Shown: positions 27,296-36,268, numbered from the stretch's first letter. The stretch is 64,000 bases of DNA from Bifidobacterium rousetti (GCF_008698235.1 NZ_PEBH01000010.1:1-64000); one strand, 5' to 3'. The notes: generated from the sequence alone by a model not told the origin. Made by a program: numbers and translations.

Positions 27296-29439
27296 TCGTC
27301 CATCCGAAGAGCATGACACCGGGGCCGGCGGCGTCCGCCGGGCAGAGCGCCGCCGGCGGAACCGGTGCCAACCCGGGCGGTGCCAAGCCTGCCGGAGGAC
27401 GCGGTGCCAAGCCCGCCGGCAAGGGCCCCATGCACCGTTTCGTCCGGTTCTTCCTCGACAGGATCGATCGCGTTTCGCTGAGCGCCAAACTCGTCGCCTG
27501 CACGCTGGTCATCCTCATCGTCGGCACCATCGGCATCTCCGCGACCATCAGGCAGCTCGTCAGCGGTTATCTGCTGGAGAAGACCGACACGCAGATCATG
27601 TCCCAGAAGGACATCGTCTTCCAGTACGTCCAGCAGAACCCCTCGCAGAAGAACAGCGGGCTCAACAGCTACTTCGTCGAAGTGCGCTACGCGAAGAACG
27701 GCAAGCTCACGGGCGTCACGAAGACCCCGTCGTACCCGGTGCTCGAAGGCAACGTCGTATCCGTGCCGCAGCTGCCGTCGAACGGCCAGCTGAACGACTC
27801 CATGCTCGGCAAGCCCTTCACCACCAGCGCGAAGGTCGTCACCATCCAGTCGATGACCCCGGATACGGGCGCCGATCCGAACGCCACGGACGGTTCATCC
27901 GGCGCATCGGGCGCGTCGGGCGACGGTTCGACGAGTCCGCAGGGGTCCGACGCCTCCGCGGGCGCGGGCGCGAGCTCCGGGGCGAACGGGACGGCCGACG
28001 GCAATGCGTCCGATCAGTCGACGCAGTCGGACGGCGCCGCCGGTTCGTCCGGCTCATCCCAGTCCACCACGTCGTCCACACCGAGCAAACGCACCCTGCA
28101 GGCCGCCGGTTCGCCGTGGCGCGTGGCCGCCTTCCAGTGGGAGGACCCCGCCTCGGGAGAATACCTGGGCGTCGTGTTCATCGGACTGTCCCTCGCGGAC
28201 CAGATCGACATCATCAACACGCTCACGCGATACTGCGTCACCGTCGGCATCGCGATCGTCCTGCTCGGCGGGTCGTTGTCCGCGCTGATCATCCAGAACA
28301 CGCTCAACCCGCTCAAGCGCATCGAGAAGACCGCAGCCAAGATCGCGGCCGGCGACCTGAGCCAGCGCGTGCCGTCCGCCCCGGAGAACACCGAGGTCGG
28401 GTCCCTGTCCGCGTCGCTGAACATGATGCTCGGGCGCATCGAACGCAGCTTCCACGAACAGGAACAGACCACGGCGAAGATGAAGCGGTTCGTCTCCGAC
28501 GCCAGCCACGAATTGCGCACGCCGCTCGCCGCCATCCACGGCTACGCCGAGCTGTACACGATGCAGCGTGACATGCCCGGTGCGCTCGAACGCGCCGACG
28601 AGTCGATCGCGCACATCGAGCGCTCCAGCCAGCGCATGACCGTGCTCGTCGAGGACCTGCTCTCGCTGGCGCGCCTCGACGAGGGTCGCGGCATCGACAT
28701 GACCCAGACCGTATCGCTCACCACGCTCGTGACCGACGCCGTCGACGACCTGCACGCGCTCGATCCGAACCGCGAGGTCACGCGCGGCACGGTCGTGTTC
28801 GAACCGTCCGCCGACATGATGCATCCCAGCGGCCTCGGCATCGAGGGGGAGCGGATGGCGCCTGTCGAGATCACCGGCGACGGGTCGCGTCTGCGTCAGG
28901 TCGTCACCAACATCGTGGGCAACATCCACCGCTACACGCCGGACGATTCGCCCGCGAGGGTGGGAATCGGCGTGGTGACCGCCTCGATCACGCCGGAACA
29001 GCTGTCGCGCATGCCATCCAATGACGATTCGATGCGGCGGTTCCTTGAGGCCGCCGAAGTCGGGCATTCGATGCACACCGGCACCAACTACGCGGTGCTG
29101 CGTTTCGAGGACCACGGTCCCGGCGTGCCAGCCGAATCGCGCGCCCAGATCTTCGAACGGTTCTACACGGCCGATCCGTCCCGCGCGCGGGAGAAGGGCG
29201 GCACCGGTCTGGGACTCGCCATCGCGCAGTCCGTCGTCAAGGCGCATCACGGCCTGATCTGCGCCACGGAGACGCCGGGAGGCGGACTCACCTTCACCAT
29301 CATGCTGCCGTTGGGGCCCGCGACGTCGGATCTCGCGCCGGTCGCGGGCTCCACGGGCGCGGAGGCTGGTGCGGCGTCGAAGCAGGGCAGGAAGGAACGC
29401 AAGGACAAATCCGGCAGGACCTCCTGGTTCTCCCGCTGA
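27292..29439 (+). CDS. Membrane sensor histidine kinase
   Basis: 715 residues. A Gly/Ala/Pro/Lys-rich cytoplasmic N-terminus comes first, then helix 1 (about 65-85). A large extracytoplasmic sensor region follows, holding a low-complexity Ser/Gly/Ala-rich insert (about 195-265). Helix 2 (about 312-332) leads to HAMP, HisKA with phospho-acceptor His406 in SDASHELRTPLAAIHG, and HATPase_c with N box VTNIVGNIHRY, G1 box DHGPGVP and G2 GGTGLGLAI. It is coupled to the upstream regulator gene. The disordered insert makes it longer than most kinases of this type. Confidence 0.94.
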   Translation: MIVHPKSMTPGPAASAGQSAAGGTGANPGGAKPAGGRGAKPAGKGPMHRFVRFFLDRIDRVSLSAKLVACTLVILIVGTIGISATIRQLVSGYLLEKTDTQIMSQKDIVFQYVQQNPSQKNSGLNSYFVEVRYAKNGKLTGVTKTPSYPVLEGNVVSVPQLPSNGQLNDSMLGKPFTTSAKVVTIQSMTPDTGADPNATDGSSGASGASGDGSTSPQGSDASAGAGASSGANGTADGNASDQSTQSDGAAGSSGSSQSTTSSTPSKRTLQAAGSPWRVAAFQWEDPASGEYLGVVFIGLSLADQIDIINTLTRYCVTVGIAIVLLGGSLSALIIQNTLNPLKRIEKTAAKIAAGDLSQRVPSAPENTEVGSLSASLNMMLGRIERSFHEQEQTTAKMKRFVSDASHELRTPLAAIHGYAELYTMQRDMPGALERADESIAHIERSSQRMTVLVEDLLSLARLDEGRGIDMTQTVSLTTLVTDAVDDLHALDPNREVTRGTVVFEPSADMMHPSGLGIEGERMAPVEITGDGSRLRQVVTNIVGNIHRYTPDDSPARVGIGVVTASITPEQLSRMPSNDDSMRRFLEAAEVGHSMHTGTNYAVLRFEDHGPGVPAESRAQIFERFYTADPSRAREKGGTGLGLAIAQSVVKAHHGLICATETPGGGLTFTIMLPLGPATSDLAPVAGSTGAEAGAASKQGRKERKDKSGRTSWFSR

Positions 29440-29488
29440 GCCGAGTCGGGCTGAGTTGAGCTGAGTTGAGCTGAGCCGTTTCTGTGGT

Positions 29489-29522
29489 CCCTCGCCCGCG
29501 TGATATTCGCCACGGGCGAGGG
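29489..29522 (+). terminator. Hairpin after the histidine kinase gene
   Basis: CCCTCGCCCG pairs perfectly with CGGGCGAGGG around a 14-base loop. There is no T run. A short direct repeat (GAGTTGAGCT, about 29454-29473) lies between the stop codon and the hairpin. Confidence 0.6.
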
Positions 29523-29600
29523 AACCAAATCGTGTGACGGGGCGATGCGGTAGAATAAATCGGCTTAGCAATATCTGGAGTAGGAAAGCGAGAGTGTACG

Positions 29601-29990
29601 ATGCCCACCGGTCGAGTTCGTTGGTTCGATGCCGCCAAGGGATATGGCTTCATCACCAGTGATGAAGGCGGGGACGTGTTCCTGCCCGCGGCCGCGCTGC
29701 CAGCCGGCACCACCACGTTGCGCAAGGGCGCAAAGGTAGAGTATTCCGTCGTCGAGGGGCGCAAGGGCCCGCAGGCCATGGACGTCACCCCCATCGCCTC
29801 GGCGCCGTCCCTGGTCAAGGCCACGCGCCCGAAGCCGGACGACATGGCCGCGATCTGCGAGGACCTCATCAAGATGCTCGATTCCGCCGGCAACACGCTG
29901 CGCCGTCACCGCTACCCCTCCACCGCGGAGAGCCACAAACTGGCCACGCTGCTGCGTGCCGTGGCGGATAATTTCGACGTACAGGACTGA
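29601..29990 (+). CDS. Cold-shock domain protein with C-terminal extension (CspB type)
   Basis: 129 residues. The first 65 form a cold-shock domain (GRVRWFDAAKGYGFITSDEG, DVFLPAAAL). The next 60 form a helical extension found in an actinobacterial CspB branch. RNP2 is altered, with FLPA in place of FVH. A TAGAAT -10 box is at 29550. The DUF3027 gene begins eight bases after the stop, a conserved pairing. Confidence 0.9.
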   Translation: MPTGRVRWFDAAKGYGFITSDEGGDVFLPAAALPAGTTTLRKGAKVEYSVVEGRKGPQAMDVTPIASAPSLVKATRPKPDDMAAICEDLIKMLDSAGNTLRRHRYPSTAESHKLATLLRAVADNFDVQD

Positions 29991-29998
29991 ACCACCAT

Positions 29999-31453
29999 AT
30001 GAGTGACACCAGCGAAACCAACATCACCGACGCGGGAGAGATGGCCGTGAACGAATCCGTGTCCCCTCGTGAGAGCGAACGCGAGCCGCAGGTCGATCCC
30101 CGCGACCTCGCCCGTTCCGTGGCCATCGAAGTGGCCGAGGAGCCGGAGCAGGTTGGCGATGTGGTCGACGCCATCGACCTCGGCGACGGCGTGACCGACT
30201 TCCGCATGACCGCGCACATCCGCGGATACGAGGGATGGCAGTGGTCCGTGACGCTGTACCACGACGAGGAGCTCGACCGGTGGACGGTCAACGAGTCCTC
30301 GCTCATCCCCACGTCCGACGCGCTGATGCCGCCGGCGTGGGTGCCGTGGAAGGACCGGCTGGAACCCACCGATCTCGCCCCCACCGATTCGATCGGCACC
30401 GACCCCGATGACCCCCGTCTCGAGGACGGTTTCCGCCGTACCGAGCCGAAGGGTGACGCCGCTGATTCCACTGATTCCGCCGCTGACGGCGAGGGCGCGG
30501 TTGAGAATGAGAACACGACCGATGATGCGTCCGACGTCGCCGCGGACTCCGCCGGCGAGAGCGGTGTCGATGATGGTGATGCCGACGCTGCCGCCGCCTC
30601 CGATGGCGAGGACGCGGTCAGGCCGGTCGATTCCGAGGAGGACATCGACGAGGCGGTCGAGGAGTTCGACCTGTCCCGTCGCCATGTGATGTCGCCGCTC
30701 GGCCGTGCGCAGACGGCGAAACGCTGGTACGAGGGGCCGCGTGGCCCCAAGGCCATGAGCACGAAGACCGCCGCCGGTAACTTGTGCTCGACCTGCGGGT
30801 TCTTCGTGCCGCTCAAGGGCGAACTGAACCTGCTGTTCGGCGTGTGCGCCAACAAGTGGAGCCCGGACGACGGCCGCGTGGTCTCGCTCGACCACGGCTG
30901 CGGCGAGCACTCCGAGATCGAGCCGCCGGAGCCCACCCATCTGTGGGTGCAGTCCAAGCCGGCCTTCGACGACCTGCACATCGACATCGTCGCTCAGCGC
31001 CCGCGCGAGGACCGCTCCCAGATCGAACTGCTCGAATCGCAGGACGATACCGCGGACGAGGTGGACGATACCGCTGACGATACGGATGACGCGGATGAGG
31101 CCGTTGAGACGGACATCGAGGAGAACACCGAGATCGACGCCGACTCCGAAGACGTCACCGACAACACCGTCCCCGACGACGACACCGTCCCCGAAGTGGA
31201 GGCCGTCATCGACCTGGCCGGCGAAACGGAAACGGACTCCGAGTCAGACCCGGACGACGAGGATGACACGGACGACATTGACGATGTCGATTCCGATGGT
31301 TCCGTGGACTCCGCAGATTCCGAGAACGAGGATGACTCCGGTGATGAGGATGATTCCGAATCCGCTGAGGGCGAACCTGCCGAGTCGGAGGGATCTGATC
31401 TGCCCGACGTCGATGACGACCCCGACGAAACCGTCACCGAACGGGCCGAATAA
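29999..31453 (+). CDS. DUF3027 domain protein
   Basis: 484 residues. The N-terminal DUF3027 part (about 30-125) has RMTAHIRGYEGWQWSVTLYH and ALMPPAWVPWKDR. After an acidic linker, a zinc-ribbon-like segment (about 261-305) has CSTCGFFVP and FGVCANKWSPDDGR with a later HGCGEH. The C-terminal 130 residues are almost all Asp, Glu, Ser and Thr. The family is restricted to actinobacteria and encoded with cspB, as here. Its activity is unknown. The RNA-binding partner gene and the polyacidic tail hint at a nucleic-acid-mimic or regulatory role, which is speculation. Confidence 0.9.
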   Translation: MSDTSETNITDAGEMAVNESVSPRESEREPQVDPRDLARSVAIEVAEEPEQVGDVVDAIDLGDGVTDFRMTAHIRGYEGWQWSVTLYHDEELDRWTVNESSLIPTSDALMPPAWVPWKDRLEPTDLAPTDSIGTDPDDPRLEDGFRRTEPKGDAADSTDSAADGEGAVENENTTDDASDVAADSAGESGVDDGDADAAAASDGEDAVRPVDSEEDIDEAVEEFDLSRRHVMSPLGRAQTAKRWYEGPRGPKAMSTKTAAGNLCSTCGFFVPLKGELNLLFGVCANKWSPDDGRVVSLDHGCGEHSEIEPPEPTHLWVQSKPAFDDLHIDIVAQRPREDRSQIELLESQDDTADEVDDTADDTDDADEAVETDIEENTEIDADSEDVTDNTVPDDDTVPEVEAVIDLAGETETDSESDPDDEDDTDDIDDVDSDGSVDSADSENEDDSGDEDDSESAEGEPAESEGSDLPDVDDDPDETVTERAE

Positions 31454-31470
31454 CTGATAGAGACACCGAA

Positions 31471-31504
31471 GGGCTGTGTCGGTCATACCGACACAGCCCT
31501 TTTT
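31471..31504 (+). terminator. Terminator after the DUF3027 gene
   Basis: GGGCTGTGTCGG pairs perfectly with CCGACACAGCCC around TCATA and is followed by five Ts. Confidence 0.92.
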
Positions 31505-31552
31505 CATAGATGGCAATAAACTCGCATGAGGAATGTGGTAGCTGAGCGAGAT

Positions 31553-31792
31553 TTGCTGCCGTTCAGCGCGGGAATACGCATTATCTACGTTGAGTGGCAG
31601 AATCCGCTGCCGCTCAACAAAGATTTTCCTTTTTGCCGCGTTGAACGGCAGCACCACCCAGTCCATATGAAAACATCATGGCCAGAAACGGCCATTTTCC
31701 AACGATCTGACCGCAGCCATTCTTCGCGGTGCGATCGTATGCTGCCGTTCAACGCATAAAACCGCATTATCGACACTGACCGGCAGCAATTC
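31553..31792. repeat. Cluster of inverted repeats built on GCTGCCGTTCAACG
   Basis: A gene-free stretch. GCTGCCGTTCA...CGCATTATC...TGA..GGCAG occurs twice about 184 bases apart (from about 31556 and 31740). Between them, GCTGCCGCTCAAC is matched by GTTGAACGGCAGC 20 bases on, as an inverted repeat. The repeated units are about 48-50 bases long. No coding frame in this stretch is convincing. It may be a remnant of a small mobile or palindromic element. Confidence 0.55.
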
Positions 31793-31809
31793 GTGTTGGT
31801 CAGTGCCAG

Positions 31810-31915
31810 TCAGCGATGCAATTCCATTTCCTCACGCCGGGCGGCAGTCGGGTGGAACAGATGTGCCAGCGTCGAGGACACTGGCATGGTGAACAGAATG
31901 GACGCGACGCGCCAT
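31810..31915 (-). pseudogene. Possible 3' remnant of a membrane protein gene
   Basis: On the minus strand a frame ends at 31810-31812 and reads RVASILFTMPVSSTLAHLF, then HPTAARREEMELHR. A hydrophobic helix followed by a basic tail looks like the end of a membrane protein. It has no start and cannot be followed further upstream. Tentative. Confidence 0.25.
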
Positions 31916-32006
31916 TCCAAGTCATCGAATCGTCAAATTCGTTGACCTCGCTGTTCGCGACGAGATAAGACTTTGCGTTTCTGCTAAGAGCAGCTGTCTC
32001 AGACGA

Positions 32007-32867
32007 TCACTCGTTTGTCGGCGTCTGATCAGAGCCGAACCATTTCTCGTCGATGGCCTTAGATGTACCATCCTTGATGACTTCCTTCAACGCTTTGTTC
32101 ACGTCGTCGCGCAGCTGGGTTTGGTCCTTGGAGAAGATGAGATAGCTGTAGCTGTCGGGAGAAAGTTCCTTCTGGGCGTCTTCGGACAGTTCGACTTGCT
32201 GCGCGTCGAATCCGACCTTCTTCTTCAGATAACCGAACGTGGGTTCGTCCAGCAGATAGGCGTCACCAGTGCCGTTTTCCACCTGTCGAATCGCGTCAGC
32301 GGTAGACAGCGGACTGTACACGAGATTCGACGCCTTATCAGGATGTTCTTTGTTGTATTTCGCCAATGCGAGTGACACGTTGCACCCTTCTGAACAGACC
32401 AGCACTTTCAATCCCGCCAAGTCAGCCAGTGAATTCAGCTTCGTGATTCCCGCGCGCTTGGAGAATACAGCGACGTAGCGGTTCGAATAGATCGGATCGC
32501 TGTACAGGTATTTCGCTTCACGCTCCTTGGTTTTACTCATGTTGTTGACGCCTATCTGATAACGTCCGGCGTCTAAGCCGGTGAGTAGCCCGGAGAAATC
32601 GGCAACATTCCACTTGAGTTTGTACTGTGGAAGATGCTTGAAGATTGCTTCGGTGAGCTCGATGTTCTGCCCGCTTACCTGTCCGCTTGCATCCTTGAAC
32701 GTGAACGGCGCCGGCAAGCCGTAGGTTACGGCCTGAACGGTCCGGACTCCATTCTGCGTGTCTCCGGCATCATTGGACGATGAGCCGCTTCCGCAGGATG
32801 CCAAAGGCATGATCAAGGCCAAGCATGCAATAGCGGACAGAACCTTTCCGATTGTGCGATTGCTCAT
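32007..32867 (-). CDS. ABC transporter solute-binding lipoprotein, family 3
   Basis: 286 residues. A lipoprotein signal peptide ends in the lipobox LASC (Cys about 25), followed by a Ser-rich linker. The mature part is an SBP_bac_3 fold typical of polar amino-acid binding: FTFKDASGQVSGQNIEL, GLLTGLDAGRYQIGVNNMS, and KWFGSD at the end. GAGAGGGAAG precedes the chosen ATG; an in-frame ATG 12 codons earlier is possible. No permease or ATPase gene is beside it, so it is an orphan receptor in this window. Substrate unknown. Confidence 0.9.
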   Translation of the reverse strand: MSNRTIGKVLSAIACLALIMPLASCGSGSSSNDAGDTQNGVRTVQAVTYGLPAPFTFKDASGQVSGQNIELTEAIFKHLPQYKLKWNVADFSGLLTGLDAGRYQIGVNNMSKTKEREAKYLYSDPIYSNRYVAVFSKRAGITKLNSLADLAGLKVLVCSEGCNVSLALAKYNKEHPDKASNLVYSPLSTADAIRQVENGTGDAYLLDEPTFGYLKKKVGFDAQQVELSEDAQKELSPDSYSYLIFSKDQTQLRDDVNKALKEVIKDGTSKAIDEKWFGSDQTPTNE

Positions 32868-32992
32868 TTCGATGGACTTCCCTCTCTCGTATGTATTCCG
32901 CATTCGGGCATCCCCCTACCCAAAGCGTCAACGACAATGCTATGTCCCGATGATCATGCGACATGTCTACGTCGCATATCGGATATTAATAA

Positions 32993-33008
32993 CCGGTTAT
33001 CAAACCGG
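32993..33008. promoter_or_regulatory. Inverted repeat in a divergent intergenic region, possible operator
   Basis: CCGGTT-ATCA-AACCGG lies between the divergent solute-binding lipoprotein and GST-like genes. CCGG-type half sites recur at about 33012 and 33030. It could bind a regulator of either gene. Confidence 0.35.
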
Positions 33009-33165
33009 GGAAGAGCACCGGACATATGAGCCGGTATAGATTTTTCGTATGAATTCTATTGCATGCCCATATGTTGCCGTGTGATTATCTGGATGGGATG
33101 CAGACGATTGAGGAGGTGCGTCGATCGGCTGCCATTAATCTCGACGAACATCAGGGGGAACGACG

Positions 33166-34269
33166 ATGGTGGGAATCACACTCGGCAGCCATAGGGTGGC
33201 TCAGGCATGCGGAGTACTGTTGAAAACCGACCGCACGGATAACGGCAACGCTACAAGCGATGGCTTGTTCGTCTGCCAACCGACGTATTTCGATCACAGA
33301 TTCGGCTACGGAGAGGGAAATGTTCCGGTCATTCCGAACAGATACCGTCTGATAGGTGCACTCGAATGCGGTTGGAACCGGAGAGAACGAATCGCGATAC
33401 GACTGCTCGGTCTGGACAAGGTCATCGCTGTAGAGAACCTTGAACCAGGGGATGCGTATGGATGGGCATTGACTCCGGACGGTTTGGGTTCCAAATTCGG
33501 TTACACAAGACTAAGTGAGTTTTATCGCGCGGGTGACCCCGGCTACACCGGTAAGGCGACATCACCTGCCGTGGTGGATGAGCTGACCGGCAAGGTCGTT
33601 TCGAATAACTACCACACGTTGCCGCTCGACTTCGAAACAGTTTGGAAGCCGTATTGGAAAGAGGACGCCCCGGACCTCTACCCCGAACCGTTACGCGCAG
33701 ACATCGACCTGCTGAACCAGCAGATCTATGATGATATCAACAATGGCACGTATAAGGTCATCTTCGATGACTCGCTTGACGCTGCTCGCCGCGCCTATAA
33801 GGTGTTCGATGCCAGACTTGACGATTACGACTACCGTCTAAAAACACGGCGCTACCTGTTCGGCCCGAATCTGACTGACAGTGACATCCGCCTGTTCCAG
33901 ACTTTATCCGCCTACGAATCGGTGTACCGTCCCGGCATTGCGCGGCGACTGGGCGATGATGCGCTGCATGTGTGGGATTACCCGAACCTGTGGGCGTACA
34001 GCCGGGATCTGTTCCAGACGCCGGGGTTCATCGATGACGAGGAGAAATACACGCTCGGCTTCATTCCTGACGACAACGGTGAATACTTCCTCTATTCGAA
34101 GCGCGATCTTGGTTTCGATTCACCGTTCGCGGGAGAGACCGAGGCGGGAACGCCGGAATACCTGCAACGTTGGCTTGAGCCAGTGGATCGGTCGGGATTG
34201 TCGGGGGACAGCCGGTACTCCGGCCCCGGCACTGCGGGGCTGGAGAAGCTCTGGAAATTCGCACGATAG
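33166..34269 (+). CDS. Glutathione S-transferase-like protein (glutathionyl-hydroquinone reductase family)
   Basis: 367 residues. The order matches the YqjG/Ecm4 group: thioredoxin-like N-terminal part (to about 190) with GYTGKATSPAVVDELTGKVVSNN, then an all-helical C-terminal domain (NNGTYKVIFDDSLDAARRAY, YLFGPNLTDSDIRLFQTL). Known members use a Cys-Pro-Trp-Ala active site; here the aligned region reads ALECGWNRRERIAI, so Cys remains but Pro and Ala are replaced. Bifidobacteria are not known for glutathione synthesis, so the thiol partner is open. AGGGGGAA precedes the ATG. Confidence 0.8.
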   Translation: MVGITLGSHRVAQACGVLLKTDRTDNGNATSDGLFVCQPTYFDHRFGYGEGNVPVIPNRYRLIGALECGWNRRERIAIRLLGLDKVIAVENLEPGDAYGWALTPDGLGSKFGYTRLSEFYRAGDPGYTGKATSPAVVDELTGKVVSNNYHTLPLDFETVWKPYWKEDAPDLYPEPLRADIDLLNQQIYDDINNGTYKVIFDDSLDAARRAYKVFDARLDDYDYRLKTRRYLFGPNLTDSDIRLFQTLSAYESVYRPGIARRLGDDALHVWDYPNLWAYSRDLFQTPGFIDDEEKYTLGFIPDDNGEYFLYSKRDLGFDSPFAGETEAGTPEYLQRWLEPVDRSGLSGDSRYSGPGTAGLEKLWKFAR

Positions 34270-34343
34270 GCTCGCGTGGGACGGATACATGTTCCTATTT
34301 GTCTAACCGATCCGGTTTGTTATCGGATTTGTTGTCAAAATGA

Positions 34344-34387
34344 AAAGGACCGTGAAATGTTGGAACTCCAGCAATTCACGGTCCTTT
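34344..34387. terminator. Bidirectional terminator between the GST-like gene and tRNA-Leu
   Basis: AAAGGACCGTGAA pairs with TTCACGGTCCTTT around an 18-base loop. A T run follows on the minus strand, so it ends the tRNA transcript and probably also the GST-like transcript. Confidence 0.8.
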
Positions 34388-34396
34388 GCTCTCAAG

Positions 34397-34470
34397 TGCC
34401 CTCGGTGGGACTCGAACCCACACTGCGCAGATTTTGAGGCTGCTTCCTCTACCAATTGGGATACGAGGGC
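34397..34470 (-). tRNA. tRNA-Leu(CAA), class I shape
   Basis: 74 bases. Minus-strand cloverleaf: acceptor GCCCTCG/CGAGGGC with A73, D arm with AATTGGTAG loop, anticodon loop CTCAAAA (anticodon CAA), T arm GTGGG-TTCGAGT-CCCAC. CCA is not encoded. The base pair next to the anticodon loop is C-T. The variable region is only five bases, whereas leucine tRNAs in bacteria have a long variable arm (compare the one at 43424). The anticodon says Leu; identity is less certain than normal. Confidence 0.82.
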
Positions 34471-34660
34471 GATCCCGTGCAATTCGCGCCAAGCGGCTGA
34501 AAGCACTCGAGACAATGTACCACATTTTCGCGACCCGGGTCACATGACGGTGTCGCAACATGCTCGTGACATGCCTACAGCGTGCCTGCGGTCGCATCGA
34601 AACTCCCCGAACTACAATGGTTCCTAGGGTTTTCCTATGGGAAACGATCTAGGAGGGACC

Positions 34661-35266
34661 ATGACCAACGAAACATACCGTCCATTCGACCCCTGGCGTC
34701 CTGCTCCGCTGAAGGAGGAATCCCGCAGGCAGGTGCTGACCAGCCATTACTTCAACATCGACGACGTGAAGTTCGAATCCGCGCAGGCGGGCAGCATCGA
34801 GCGCACCGTCGTCCATGTGAACAACGGCGACTCCGTGGCGGTCGTCGCCCTGACCGATGACGGCAGGATCCCGATGGTCGAGCAGTACCGCATCCCGATC
34901 CACCGCTGGACGCTGGAGATCCCCGGCGGCCATGCCAACACCCCGGACGAGCGTCCGCTCGACGTCGCCAAGCGCAAGCTGCGCGAGGAGGCCGGCTACG
35001 AGGCCAAGTCGTTCCGTCAGGTGATGCGCTACGTCAACACGCCGGGCTTCACCACCCAGTACACGTCCCTGTACTACGCGACTGGCCTCACCTCCGTGCC
35101 GGCGGACCGCACCCAGATCGGACCGGAGACACCGCGTTCTGAGGTCCGTCTCTACACCGTGGACGAGGCGTACCAGATGGTCGTCAACGGCACCGTCATC
35201 GACGCGAACTCCGTCATCGCGATTCTGCGCATGCATTCGGGCCTGTCCGAAGTCGAGGGTGACTGA
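34661..35266 (+). CDS. Nudix hydrolase, ADP-ribose pyrophosphatase type
   Basis: 201 residues. It would cleave ADP-ribose or a similar nucleoside diphosphate derivative. The Nudix box is at about residues 86-108: IPGGHANTPDERPLDVAKRK then LREEAGYEA, with one extra residue in the first part of the box. The preceding VEQYRIPIHRWTLEIPGG is the usual ADP-ribose pyrophosphatase context. AGGAGGG fixes the start at 34661. A TACAAT -10 box is at 34613. Confidence 0.9.
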   Translation: MTNETYRPFDPWRPAPLKEESRRQVLTSHYFNIDDVKFESAQAGSIERTVVHVNNGDSVAVVALTDDGRIPMVEQYRIPIHRWTLEIPGGHANTPDERPLDVAKRKLREEAGYEAKSFRQVMRYVNTPGFTTQYTSLYYATGLTSVPADRTQIGPETPRSEVRLYTVDEAYQMVVNGTVIDANSVIAILRMHSGLSEVEGD

Positions 35267-35301
35267 GCGGTCGGCCGGAGAGCCGTCAGGGGGAGTCGTC
35301 A

Positions 35302-35331
35302 GCCGGCGACCCGTCGGATCGGGTCGCTGGC
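35302..35331 (+). terminator. Hairpin terminator after the Nudix gene
   Basis: GCCGGCGACCCG pairs with CGGGTCGCTGGC (one G-U pair) around TCGGAT; no strong T run. Confidence 0.6.
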
Positions 35332-35419
35332 ACGTCGTTCTACGGCCAATCGTGCTTATGCGCTAAAATCACGGAGAATACAGAATCAGATACAACGCAC
35401 GTAGAGGAAAGGGACTGGC

Positions 35420-36208
35420 ATGGTTGCTAGGAAGACCGCTGATCAGGCTCCGCAGATGGAACCGGTGCTCACCGAGGAGGAGCTCGAGGCCGTGGCTCGT
35501 GGCGATACCAACATCAGGGAGGCGGCGGCCCCCGAGCAGGACGAGAACCGCAAGCGCACCGTCGTCGTGGCGGAGGATGAATCCGTCAACCGCATGGATC
35601 TGGTCGGCATGCTCGAGGACAACGGCTACGAGGTCGTCGGCGAGGCCGCCAACGGCGAGGAGGCCGTCGAACTGACGCGTGCCAAGCGTCCGGATGTGGT
35701 GTGCATGGACGTCAAGATGCCGCGCATGGACGGCATCACCGCGGCCGGCATCATCTGCGACGAGAACATCGCCCCGGTCGTGATGCTCACCGCGTTCTCG
35801 CAGCCCGATCTCGTCAAGAAGTCCACCGGCGCCGGCGCGATGGCCTACGTCACCAAGCCGTACGAGGAGTCGAAGCTCATCCCGGCCCTCGAGGTCGCGA
35901 TGGGCCGCTTCGCCGAGATCAACGATCTGCTCGACAACGTCGAGCGCAGCGAGAACAAGCTCAAGGAGACCCAGGAGGAGCTCGCCAAGGCTCAGGCCGA
36001 CCTGCAGAAGGCCCAGGACACGCTCGAGGAGCGCAAGCTCGTCGACCGCGCCAAGGGCCTGCTCATGGACAAGGCCGACTTCTCCGAGCAGGGCGCGTTC
36101 CGTTGGATCCAGAAGACGTCGATGGACCAGCGCATCCCGAAGAAGCGTCTGGCCATGGCCATCATCGCGAAGTACGGCGACCCCAAGCCGGAACGCGACG
36201 AGCACTGA
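35420..36208 (+). CDS. Response regulator with ANTAR RNA-binding domain
   Basis: 262 residues. An N-terminal extension (about 1-45) precedes a receiver domain with VVVAEDES and phospho-acceptor Asp97 in VCMDVKMPRMDG. A coiled-coil linker follows, then ANTAR (LVDRAKGLLMDKADFSEQGA and FRWIQKTSMDQR). ANTAR proteins bind paired RNA hairpins and prevent termination. It resembles mycobacterial PdtaR (Rv1626), which also lies near polA. No partner kinase is in this window. GAGGAAAGG precedes the ATG. Confidence 0.95.
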   Translation: MVARKTADQAPQMEPVLTEEELEAVARGDTNIREAAAPEQDENRKRTVVVAEDESVNRMDLVGMLEDNGYEVVGEAANGEEAVELTRAKRPDVVCMDVKMPRMDGITAAGIICDENIAPVVMLTAFSQPDLVKKSTGAGAMAYVTKPYEESKLIPALEVAMGRFAEINDLLDNVERSENKLKETQEELAKAQADLQKAQDTLEERKLVDRAKGLLMDKADFSEQGAFRWIQKTSMDQRIPKKRLAMAIIAKYGDPKPERDEH

Positions 36209-36212
36209 GATC

Positions 36213-36230
36213 CCGTGCGCGATCGCACGG
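36213..36230. terminator. Small hairpin between ANTAR regulator and polA
   Basis: CCGTGCG-CGAT-CGCACGG, no T run. Given the ANTAR gene beside it, it could be a terminator or part of an attenuator; this is not resolved. Confidence 0.4.
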
Positions 36231-36268
36231 ATCCCAAGGAACCCGTAAGGAACCCACGTTAAGGAATC

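Noticed and set aside
31526..31776. Short frames over the GCTGCCGTTCAACG repeats
   Set aside because: Both strands are open only because of the repeated sequence; no start context and no similarity to a family.
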